Below, piece after piece: positions 1 to 8,112 of a DNA stretch of 12,521 nucleotides. The DNA comes from Cerioporus squamosus (Eukaryota > Basidiomycota > Agaricomycetes > Polyporales > Polyporaceae). Positions within the stretch are counted from its first letter, which is position 1, and each line of letters opens with the position of its first letter. A program made the position numbers and the translations under genes. The notes beneath the pieces are model-generated. The model saw only the letters and a program-made list of their open reading frames with translations, was not told the DNA's origin and searched no databases. The stretch covers positions 1 through 12,521 of the forward strand of contig JABYQS010000826.1 in assembly GCA_022592435.1 (NCBI GenBank). Reading direction: 5' to 3'.

Positions 1-42
1 TGACATATGTGTACCTACGCTCCGTATGCGCCGCTATGCCAA

Positions 43-62
43 TATGCTTTGTTATGCTTTGT
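43..62. repeat. Tandem duplication of a 10-mer
   Basis: The unit TATGCTTTGT occurs twice without a gap. It lies in non-coding sequence beyond the 3' end of the gene at 297-1011. It is probably a trivial slippage repeat, and no function is inferred. Confidence 0.6.
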
Positions 63-296
63 CGCATCCAGATGCTGTTTCTGCTTGTAAACTTCCGTTC
101 GAGACCTTAGTCCGATGAGCTGCTAATCGACGCGGGCCATATTGCGACAACTTGAAAGCATGGTATTGGTACAAACCGCGAACGAGAAAGCGATTCGGTA
201 GCTCAACAAACATAGTGGGGTGGTACAAGGAAGCGCGTTCATCGTTCGCCACAAGTACGCGAGAGAGAGAGTCGATATCTTCTTCAGGCCTCAGGT

Positions 297-1011
297 CTAG
301 AACGGCTTCAACGGCTTGACGGCCCACGAGAACAGCTTCTCGTTCACCCAGAAGATGCCCCGCACCGCATAATCGAGCACCGTGTCCACCACCTCCTTAT
401 GCGTCGTCGCCGTCATCCCCACCTCCCTCCCCCCCTCCGGCGTCGCCGCGAGCACGAACAGCACGTCCGCAGGCATGCCCGCGACGGACGGCGGCACCGT
501 CAGTGCGGCGTTGCGCGGCGGCGCGTCCGCCCAGTAGTATGTCACGTTGGACACGTCCGGCCGCTCGACGCCCTTCCAGTCGCTCGCGGAGACGACGACG
601 TAGCCGTCGTCGTTCACCTTGACCTCCTGGCCCTCTACCCTGGTCTTGCCCTCGAGGCGGAACTTGATGGTCACGGAGCCGCCCTGCCCGGTCGCGTACA
701 GGCCGCTGTTCCCGGTGAGCTTCGTCGTGCCGATCAGGTCGCCGCTCTTGACTTCGAACGGGCAGGAGAGGTGGTCGAAGTCGCCCTGGGGTCGAGGTTA
801 GGGACACGTTGCATGCTGCCTGCAAGGGAGTCAGTGGAAGCGAGGGGAGACGTACATTGGCGTTGCTCGAGACGGAGCCGGCGCGGGGGTTGGAGAACGT
901 GGCTCCCCAGCCGCTGCGGTCGGGCACGGACGGCTTGACGTCCGTGACGGTGAACGCGAGGCCTTCGAGCAGGCCGCCGAGATAGAGGTTCTGATTGAGG
1001 TCACTGGGCAT
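297..1011 (-). CDS. Uncharacterised 214-residue protein, one intron
   Basis: I do not recognise the family. Two exons, 856-1011 and 297-785, flank a 70-base intron (786-855) with a GTACGT donor, a CTAAC branch-like motif 11 bases before the acceptor, and a CCCCAG acceptor. The join is phase 0 (...SSNAN|GDFDHLSC...). The sum is 214 codons plus a TAG stop. The start is the ATG that opens MPSDLNQNLYLGG. No signal peptide or clear membrane segment is visible, so a cytosolic protein is inferred. The middle is rich in alternating polar and hydrophobic residues (GSVTIKFRLEG, DDGYVVVSASDW, SNVTYYWAD), which suggests a mostly beta fold such as a barrel or sandwich. The C-terminus is more helical (KEVVDTVLDYAVRGIFWVNE). 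Third codon positions are strongly G or C, supporting a real gene. Function unknown. Confidence 0.8.
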
Positions 1012-1893
1012 GGCTGTTCAAACGTTCATGGCCCATGGGGACTCGGGTCAGTGCTGTGCAGAACAAGTACAGAAGACGGCGGGGATGAAGCACTGCGACG
1101 CACTGTATTCTTTGGGTTGAGAAAGGGGATGAAATCTGCCTGGAGTAGAGTGCTAGAGAGCTGCACTCACCTCACACCGAGGGTCTATATACGGTGAGCA
1201 CCATGGCCGACATTCAGGACCGGGGTTTCGATAGCACCTGCTGAATGACCCCCGGAGATTCGCTCACCCAGCATCACAGACAGGTCACCCGGAGGTAGAT
1301 TGCATCCTCTCAGGACTCCCGTAGTCGTATGTATGTCCATGGGAGTCGAGCAGGGGTTACGCGACCCATTTGCGACTAGTGTGGCAGAGAAGCAGTCTGT
1401 GCATAACATGAAGAATGCTCGAGCTGACATACCTTGGGAGCGTTCAGCACAGGATCCCGGAGTTGGCTGCCTTCTTTAGACGCAATTTGAATTCAGCCGC
1501 AGCGAGTCGAGTTGATATGTCGAGGATGATATGTACTTACTGAGAACCCTAGGTAGTTGTAAACGATATCTGCCCGAACAAGGGGGGGATGAAACACCAG
1601 TGCAGATCACTAGGCAGGCTGTATCCAACAAGTCCATCAGACATGCGCATACGCGATAACATACAGCAGCAGGATCACGGAGGGAGGGAATGCGGGTGGC
1701 CAGGGTGGGATGGGATGGAAGCTTTTGTACAGGGGAGGCATGCGTATAGGGAAATATGGGGAGCGAGAGGGAAAGGGGGAAGCGAGGGGGGAGAACAGTA
1801 CCAGATATCCAGACACGAAAGCATCTACAAGAAAGGTGCAGAGACGCATGAGAAGCGGACAAAACAGAAGCACTGCAGGAGAGACAGACGACG
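1012..1893. other. Intergenic: 5' region of one gene and 3' region of the next
   Basis: This contains the promoter side of the 297-1011 gene and the 3' untranslated side of the P58IPK-like gene ending at 1894. Short open frames on both strands (for example minus 1185-1430, plus 1589-1897 and plus 1710-2150) lack splice logic and recognisable domains, and the last two run antisense into the chaperone gene. I see no convincing gene here. Confidence 0.5.
1184..1191 (-). promoter_or_regulatory. TATA-like box upstream of the 297-1011 gene
   Basis: The minus strand reads TATATAGA here, 173 bases before the ATG at 1011. The spacing would fit a 5' leader of roughly 140 bases. Assignment rests on motif and position only. 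Confidence 0.35.
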
Positions 1894-4033
1894 CTAGTGG
1901 TAGCCAGGCTGGCTGTAGCGGAACTGGAACCCGCCGCCGCCGCCCGGGAAGCCACCGAAGCCGCCGCCCTGGAAGAACTGCGCGAACTGGCCGGGGAAGC
2001 CTCCCCCTTGGAAAGGTGCCCCGCCCTGCTGCGCCGTCGGGTCGTTCGGGTCGTCGCCGTTGTCGTACCGCTGGCGAAGCTCTGCAAAACATGTTGAACA
2101 ATAGGTATCGGAGGGGCGAGTATAAGGAATATACGCACCTGGGTCGCTGAGTACCTCATACGCCTCGTTGACTGCAGCCATCTTCGCTTCGCTGCCGCCC
2201 TTGTCCGGGTGTGCAGTCAGGACCGCTTTGCGGCTGGTAGAGGCGTCAGCCTGCGGACACACTATCGACAGCTAAAGTGGTACTCACTAGGCCTTCTTGA
2301 TCGTCTTCGTGTCTGCGTCCCGCGCAACGCCGAGGACCTTGTAGTAATCCTTCTGCCTCGACTGCTTCAGCAGCTTCTGCGCCTTGGTCAAGCGCTGGTG
2401 GATCTGCACATCGCAAACCCTGCGTCAGCACCCCGCCCCCATTCATGGTGTACACTATAATACGAAGACGCACCTCGCGATCCGACCGCCCGCTCGCCTC
2501 AAACGCACTCGAGAGCACCCGCACCGCCTCCTCCCACTCCTCCCTTGCGAACAGCGCCTCCGCGTACCCAATCACGCCATCCGGGTCGTTCTCCCTGCCC
2601 TCCATCGCGAGGAGCGCGCTGCACCACTGCTCGCCCTTCTTCGCCTGGTTCGTCTTGACGTACGCGCGGCAAAGCGCCTTCAGGATGACCGCGCGCCGGG
2701 GCGACGTGCGCTTCCCGTCGGGCACCTGGATCTGCGGGTGCAGCTCGAGGTTCTCGCGCGTGATGTGCTCCTTCAGGGCCGCGTCGAACTTGGCCGCGAA
2801 GCCGTCGGTGCCGGAGAGGTCCGACCCGAGCAGGAGCTTCATGACGCCGCGCCAGTCTTCCGAGTTGTAGGACTTGTCGAGGCTCTTGAAGCTCTTGTCG
2901 AACGCCTTGATCATCCGGTGCATCTTCAGACACTTGGGTGAGTCCGGGTCGTAGTGGAGACATTGCTTGAGCGTGGCCATAGCGGGGGAGGGGTCGGAGG
3001 GAGAGTTGTAGGGAAAGAGGAAGTAGCCAAGCCGTGCGGATTTCATCCATAGTGAAGTCGTCGGTGTCGTGAGTTGTGCGAGACGTCTGCGGCCGGTTAG
3101 CGAGGACCCAGGCGTCAGCGAAGGGTGGCACTCACGAGAGGTCCGCCACAGCACCCTCGATGTCGCCCGCAGCGATCGAGCAGTCTGCGCGTTGCTGCCG
3201 AAGCTTGGCAGAGTGGGATGCGGTGGCGAGGGCCATGGTTGCAGCCTCCACGCACGCCTGCCACAGCTTTGCACGGATCGCCTGCGTGATCTTCTTGCTC
3301 GCGAGCTCGCCCTCGGTGATCGCCATCATGACCTCCTGCGACGCTGAGTCGCCCTTGACCTTCGTCGTGTACTTTCGCAGAGCATCGCGTGCATCGGCGA
3401 AACGACCCTCCTTCGCGAATATGCGCGCCTTCATGAGGTTCGCCTTGTCGAAGTTGTCGTTCGTGAGCGTGAGCACGTGGTCGAAGTCTGCGAGCGCGGA
3501 TGCATAGCGGCCAGCAGAGTAGTAGGCTGTGGCACGCTTGTAGTACAAGAGGTACTCCGGTGCACTCTCTGCAGATGGGATAGGGTCAGCACTACCGCAG
3601 ACGTGGCAACGGGACTACTAGTGACGTAGGACGAGACGGGTACCATAAGCGCTCATGGGTTCACCCCTCCGACAGAGAACTGCAGCGAGAAATTCGCCCT
3701 CAAAGCCTCAAGCGCTCCGGGTGCAGTCGAAGACATGCCACCCCAAGCATCCTCCATGCACTTGGACGACTTCCACAGGTTCTCAAGTCCGGAACAGCTC
3801 TCCCTCGATCGGCCGACTTAGAGACGCTTGAACGTACCTAGTGCTTCTGAGTACGCTTTCGCAGCATCATTGAATTGACCAGCAGTAAGGAGAGCGTCCG
3901 CGCGAGATATGAGAGGAATGAGCTCTTCGGGGTAGAGAGAGGTGCCAGCTATCTGGTTGCCCTGAGCGTGAGCATTGCAGGCGAGGCCGACCAGTAGAAG
4001 CGGAAGAAGAACAGATGATAGACGGAGTAGCAT
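1894..4033 (-). CDS. ER-lumenal TPR/J-domain co-chaperone, P58IPK (DNAJC3) family
   Basis: It is predicted to be an ER-lumenal co-chaperone that binds unfolded clients through TPR repeats and stimulates the Hsp70 BiP/Kar2 through its J domain. Exons are 3838-4033, 3136-3568, 2474-3086, 2288-2403, 2139-2233 and 1894-2081. Lengths sum to 1641 bases, giving 546 residues plus TAG. Residues 1-23 form a signal peptide (hydrophobic LLPLLLVGLAC, likely cleavage after AHA). TPR helices run from about 40 to 410 (ADALLTAGQFNDAAKAYSEAL, less its first residue, continuing directly into LLYYKRATAYYSAGRY across intron 1). The J domain spans about 432-492, starting KDYYKVLGV, with the HPD triad at 461-463 that activates Hsp70 ATPase. 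A Gly/Phe-rich tail ends QPGYH, with no KDEL/HDEL signal. The ATG at 4033 is the only in-frame ATG before the signal peptide. Introns 2-5 are 49-70 bases, but intron 1 is 269. The promoter carries ACGTG cores consistent with ER-stress control. Confidence 0.93.
3569..3837 (-). other. Oversized first intron (269 bases) of the P58IPK-like gene
   Basis: The donor is G|GTACGT and the acceptor CTGCAG|AG. Splicing rebuilds a Glu codon and a continuous TPR (AKAYSEAL|ESAPEYLLYYK). The other four introns of this gene are 49-70 bases. Inside, on the same strand, positions 3817 down to 3653 form an open frame of 54 codons plus TGA. Its codon use looks coding-like (ENLWKSSKCMEDAWGG... ending FSVGGVNP). 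It has no ATG at its head and no usable acceptor at a normal distance from the donor, so it cannot easily be a cassette exon. It may be a remnant of another gene. Confidence 0.8.
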
Positions 4034-4464
4034 CAGAGTCGCTACAGAGAGGAACAGCGCCAGCAAAGGCCTGCAGAGAGTGAGAGGAGGGAGGAGGAGG
4101 AGGAGATGCAGCAGTCTTCCCAAAATGGAACCGGACACGTTAGCACATCCCACGTGGCTCCGGACCGTCCCGCCTCGCGAATCGCTTCGGGTTGGCTCCC
4201 TTCACAAGTCAACGCCATCTTTGTACTTCAGCCATGCTTCCAGTCATAGGGTATAACCACAGCTACTCCTTCGGCATCGAAGTCAGCGAAGTATATATAC
4301 CATGCTGTACGTGCTCCGAACATGCCAGCTACTTATGGTCTTGTCAGCCAGGCCCGGGGAGTACTAGTTGCCAGCTTTCGAACCGTCAGCCATCGCGTCC
4401 GTGAGCACTGCAACGTCGTCGCCGTCTGGTACGAGGTGCAACTCCCGGTCTGCATCTCTTGCCC
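4034..4464. promoter_or_regulatory. Shared divergent promoter region
   Basis: The 431 bases separate the start codons of two genes transcribed away from each other. The region holds a self-complementary GTATATATAC (4291-4300) usable as a TATA element in either direction, two ACGTG cores near 4136-4157, and a purine-rich run on the plus strand (4080-4107) that is a CT tract in the minus-strand leader, just upstream of the chaperone ATG. CT tracts near transcription starts are common in fungal genes. Transcription starts cannot be placed from sequence alone. Confidence 0.6.
4136..4157. promoter_or_regulatory. Paired ACGTG cores, candidate unfolded-protein-response element
   Basis: A perfect palindrome CCACGTGG lies at 4150-4157, and a second CACGT (ACGTG on the minus strand) at 4136-4140. 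They are 103-124 bases upstream of the chaperone ATG. ACGTG is the core bound by Hac1/XBP1-type bZIP factors, and CCACG is half of the mammalian ER stress element. CACGTG is also a general E-box for bHLH factors, so the assignment is inferred from the target gene's ER role. Confidence 0.4.
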
Positions 4465-5492
4465 ATGGCTTCCTCGCCCCTTCCGGAGGATTGCATCCGA
4501 ACGCTCTCCCGCCTCGTCTTCGCATGCACAGCACCCGACCAGATGACGCTTCGGCTGTTCGATCCAGCCACGAGGAAGCTATCCAGCTTCCTCCTGGTCA
4601 AGGTCCTAGACGACACCGGAGATCTGCATGGACCCCCTCCAAACGACACGTCTCCGCCGCTGCAAGCCACCCTGGACGAGCTCATGGAACGCCTCAAGGC
4701 TGTCGTCCGCGAGGAGATTCTCCCCAATAAGACGCATCGCACTTCTGACCTGCATTATCTGCTGCCGGTGAACTGTCCGTTCGCTGGCGGCTCCTCTGCG
4801 ACGGCGAAGAAGTCAACCGGCCTCACCGCGGCTATCTCCAGCAACTCGGATGTCATCACCTCGCCTTGTCCGCCGGTAAGGCCCACCCGGCAGAATGCCA
4901 TGTTCCCTGCGCTCCGCTCCCCCATTGGTGCTCCACCGTCTCGGCATCCCTCTGGCCCAGATGCATCCGGAGGCAAGTCCCCGCACAACTGCGGAGCTCT
5001 TAACTCTGCTGCCAAGGGCGAGCGTCCTCCACCGCGGTTGGACGATGGAACCGTGGCGACGACTGCCTCTGCTTGTATCGAGACTCAACTACCCGCCCAC
5101 CCCGTCGTCACAGCGGACACTCCACTAGCACGGCTATGCACACCCACGAAGACGAAGGCGCATCGAGCACCCCACGAGACCCTCCCTCCCGACGCCATCG
5201 ACTTCCCTCCTTTCCTCGTCACTTCAACCCCCCGAGCCGTCGCGCGACATCGCAGGTCGCTCGCCGGCCGCCACGCCACGAGAACCCACGGCTCGTCAGA
5301 GAGGCCCGGGAGCGCACCAGGCGGACGAGTCTGTCCGCCCACGGAGTCGATGTCGGCTTCGACCTTGCGGCGTTCGATCCCGAGACCGTCTCCGCTGCGA
5401 TGTTGGAGAACAGTCGACGTGCGACTATAGGGGTGGCGCAACCGACGGCTTCTATAGACTGGGAGAAACTTCGACGCTCAACTGCTCGGTGA
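4465..5492 (+). CDS. Uncharacterised low-complexity protein, splicing not fully resolved
   Basis: I do not recognise the family. The ATG at 4465 (context CCCATGG) opens a coherent N-terminal region of about 100 residues (start MASSPLPEDCIRTLSRLV, later LQATLDELMERLKAVV, a likely amphipathic helix). A Pro/Ser/Thr-rich stretch follows. The C-terminal part up to the TGA at 5490-5492 lies in another frame and also looks genuine (VGFDLAAFDPETVSAAM, ending IDWEKLRRSTAR). At least one intron must therefore change the frame. Strong donors are GTAAGG at 4876 and a weaker GTGAAC at 4768. A candidate phase-0 acceptor is the CGCAG ending at 5255, but I could not settle on one model. The first frame stays open to 5430, so the second is supported only by composition. 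Two basic motifs near the end, RRTS and RRAT, match the basophilic (PKA-type) phosphorylation consensus. No signal peptide or membrane segment is seen. Confidence 0.6.
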
Positions 5493-6381
5493 GGAGTGAC
5501 TGCGGAGTCGCGTGCACGGGAGGACTTGCATATGCGGCTCTGATATCGCGGGGACCTTCTTGGCTCGGCTCGAAGTGTCTTATTCTCATATATGCGCTTC
5601 GTCGGTGATTTCGAGTTGAACCTGTGCTCTGGACGTGATGCATCGTTGTTCGCCTCCTCGTTGTCTTCGGCATCAGCAAAGATCGAGAGGGTGCAGGGGA
5701 ACGCGTAACGGCGTTCGTCCGGTCGGTCGGCCAGTGAAGCTCATGTTGAAAAGGAGAGGCTAGAGCTTTTGCTCTTCTTCGTGGATCCGCGCCGTCGTTG
5801 CCAGATCTGACTCGCACCCGTGCGGTGCTGATGCTCTTGTCCTATCACAGCGGTCGGATTTCTTTGGCCGCGTGGATATGTCGTGGGTCTGCATGGGCGC
5901 TCGGCTCGAATCAGCAGCATCCACCATGTTCCCCACATCGAGATACTTAGTAGAGCGGGAGAAAGCCCAGGTGAAACAGAGAGCAACAGGCGGTATGCGC
6001 AGTCGTATGTCAAATGTCAAGTCCGACGTCGGATTTGTTCGGAGTCTCGCGTCTCCACGATGCCAGCCTCGGTTGCGGTTCTAGGCTTGCTCAGGGAGCC
6101 TCCCACTGGTGTTGGCGGCACCGACCCCATGGTCTTTCGAGCGATATCAGTCATGATTCGCAAATGATGTCGGTACTTCTAGTGGGCATCACGGAGCTGC
6201 TCGCTCGGCTCGGTACTTCCGCGGCTTCTTGAGGTGCTGCAGCTGGCTCCTTATTACCCTCATCATACGAGTTCTCGATCAGGATACGAGTAGACATGCC
6301 CTTGAGGGACCGAAAAACGGTCGATTGATTATCCTACATTCCTTCACTCAGCCTACATAGCCTCCGCACGCAGGCAGATTC
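5493..6381. other. Convergent intergenic spacer
   Basis: This lies between the 3' end of a plus-strand gene and the 3' end of the first AA9 gene. It should hold both 3' untranslated regions. A small perfect inverted repeat (GACCG-A5-CGGTC, 6308-6322) sits about 60-75 bases past the AA9 stop codon. A 45-residue minus-strand frame at 6017-6154 has a plausible composition, but no exon partner was found. Other open frames here look like noise. Confidence 0.45.
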
Positions 6382-7517
6382 TCAGCATGTAAACACGGCC
6401 GGTCCTATGGTAAACAAAGTCAGGGTTGTCTCCGGCGACAGATATATATATATACTATGTACTTACCGGGGATCGTGTAGTTCTGCAGAGTCTGGTAGAT
6501 GTTGATCTTGACGCCTACAAACAGCACGGTCAGGCAGGATCCCAAGGACATCACCCAGTCGGTCCATACCTGGGTCGGTGCCCTTGTACGCGCCAGGGAA
6601 CGACACCGTCGCAGGAGACTTGGAGCCGGACCCGCCCGTGACGTTGATCTGCGCACACTCCATGTAGAATTGCGCACCGGGGTAGTTCGATGCGGCATGC
6701 AAAGCTGTATGGTAGCGCGTCAGTAGAGTGGGACATCGGTGAGGAAGGGGCATACCGATGATCTCGTGGCGCAAGAGGTACTGGCCAGACTCGATGCAGC
6801 TGGGAATCGTGAAGGACACCTTGCCCTTGTTCGCGATGAGTCGATCCACGGCCCACGTTTGGTCCGAGGGAGTCAAGCCATCCTCGTAGATCTTGAACCA
6901 CTGCAGACCGGTGACGTCGCTCTGGGTCGCGTCCGGGATCTTTGCACTGTAGATCCGCGCATGAGTATCAGCCATCGAGGACAAGGAACATGTACGTACA
7001 GGTACGAGATGACGGGGCCCTTGTGACTCGCATCGATGGGGTCCGCTGGATCACCTGGAGCTTGGTTCAACGTATGGTGCCACTTGTCGTTGTTGTCGTT
7101 GAGTGAGCACCGAGTTCGCGAGGCTGGTAGGTTATGAGTGACGTACCTCAGCAGTCACGCTTGAACCAGCGGGCACGTCAATGACAGCGGTAGAGACGGG
7201 TTGATGGTATGGGTTGATGCCTATAGACATCTGAAGAGGTTATACACTGCTCTCGGCAAACGACTACGCGAGACTTGCCTCCGTTGCAGATGATGTCGTT
7301 GGAGGTCACGTCCGTGATAGGCTAGAGTTCCAGTGTGAGCCCGCCGGCGAGAGCAACAAGTGTGGAAGCAGGCACTTACACCATCGTAGTCCGGAGCACG
7401 TATACCAGTTAGCTCGCCCTGGTCTACACCGTTAACGTACAGCTTTTGGAAGATAGTGTGGGCCGATGCCGAGCTAGTGAGAACAGCCGCAGTCGCGAGA
7501 GCAGCGAGCTTCGTCAT
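6382..7517 (-). CDS. AA9 lytic polysaccharide monooxygenase, copy A
   Basis: Secreted copper enzyme (formerly GH61) that cleaves glycosidic bonds in cellulose or related glucans oxidatively. Eight exons: 7380-7517, 7279-7321, 7147-7220, 7000-7082, 6756-6946, 6570-6704, 6467-6514 and 6382-6404. They sum to 735 bases, or 244 residues plus TGA. Residues 1-19 are a signal peptide ending SASA, so mature residue 1 is His (H20, [15 protein letters not shown]), the first ligand of the histidine brace. The second ligand is His in ASHKGP (H105, mature 86). The axial Tyr and nearby Gln lie in GAQFYMEC (Y190 and Q188, mature 171 and 169), and the second-shell His is in ALHAA (H179). Cys58 and Cys193 probably pair. 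NVT and NYT are N-glycosylation sequons. There is no CBM1 or C-terminal extension; the protein ends PAVFTC. Intron 2 has a GC donor, and the acceptor before WHHTL is an unusual AAG. A close paralogue lies 595 bases upstream. Confidence 0.96.
6442..6454. repeat. Short AT dinucleotide run inside the last intron of AA9 copy A
   Basis: About six and a half AT units lie in the 62-base intron 6405-6466 (GTAAGT donor, TAG acceptor). The paralogue's matching intron (8136-8196) lacks it. It is simple-sequence variation. Confidence 0.6.
7221..7278 (-). other. GC-AG intron (intron 2 of AA9 copy A)
   Basis: The donor reads GAG|GCAAGT and the acceptor CTATAG|GC. Splicing gives ...[13 protein letters not shown], exactly as in copy B, whose matching intron (8974-9034) starts GAG|GTTCGT. 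No GT in the neighbourhood preserves the frame. GC donors are a known minor class and normally keep a strong match elsewhere, as here. Confidence 0.85.
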
Positions 7518-8112
7518 TGTATCAAGCGAGGTGCGGGCGTCGAAGTCCACGTCGCGATACTCTACCATCTCAGCTCTTCTTATAATCTGGCTAGAGCGGC
7601 ACGGCATCATTGCCGTTCGGCCATTCAGCCCTACATCCCGCGACAGCCCGGATCCTTCAAGGTGGCGTACAAGAATAGCTGGTGGAGGTCAAGCTCGGCG
7701 AAATCTTGAAATCACTCTCTGCTCGGCCATCGCGACGATGGAAGTCGATGACATCATGCGGGGGATTTGGCGTTGCTGCGTGATGAGTTATGCGTTTATG
7801 AAGCGCACAGGTGATCCGTAGTGAAAGCGGGAATGACCTACCTCTACTCCGAGGAATACCCTTCGCCATTCTACACGGTCATGCATCTCAACCTGCAAAA
7901 CCCTTGATGACCGGGGATCACAGCGAAACAGTAGTCGCCACCATGTCTCACCAGCAAGACCGCTTGAGGCACGACGCACTCAGCCACCAACGAGTCGAGT
8001 TCGGAGTTACTGGGACAAAACCTCGGATTGCGTGGATGCAAGGATACACACTGCAATACGCCTTCACCATGATATACTGAAAGTAACCCAGGAAATCGGA
8101 TTCGGGGTACTT
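7518..8112. other. Spacer between the two AA9 copies, promoter of copy A
   Basis: These 595 bases hold the 5' region of copy A and the 3' untranslated region of copy B. One GCGGGG hexamer (7758-7763) fits the SYGGRG consensus of the carbon-catabolite repressor CreA/Cre1, but a single site is weak evidence. Open frames on both strands show no domain and I find no gene. Confidence 0.5.
7579..7585 (-). promoter_or_regulatory. TATA box of AA9 copy A
   Basis: The minus strand reads TATAAGA 62-68 bases upstream of the ATG at 7517, which would give a leader of about 30-40 bases. Confidence 0.5.

Noticed and set aside
52..327. 91-codon minus-strand open frame
   Set aside because: It overlaps the end of the 297-1011 gene in another frame, has no splice logic and no domain. 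It is read as 3' untranslated sequence.
399..938. 179-codon plus-strand open frame
   Set aside because: It is the Arg-rich antisense shadow of the well-supported two-exon minus-strand gene and runs through its intron.
1185..1430. Minus-strand 81-codon frame upstream of the 297-1011 gene
   Set aside because: Its end overlaps the probable TATA element of that gene, and composition and codon use are not convincing.
2384..2941. 185-codon plus-strand frame
   Set aside because: It is antisense to the TPR-coding exon of the P58IPK-like gene and is rich in Arg, Leu and Val as expected for the antisense of a GC-rich coding strand.
2499..3131. 210-codon minus-strand frame
   Set aside because: It is a shifted frame of the chaperone exon 2474-3086. 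The other frame carries the TPR sequence and joins cleanly to both neighbours.
4386..4742. Minus-strand 118-codon frame and the overlapping plus frame 4368-4730
   Set aside because: Both are shadows of the first exon of the plus-strand gene starting at 4465, which has the better start context and codon use.
6308..6322. GACCG-A5-CGGTC inverted repeat after AA9 copy A
   Set aside because: A five-bp stem is expected by chance in about this much sequence. No function can be assigned.
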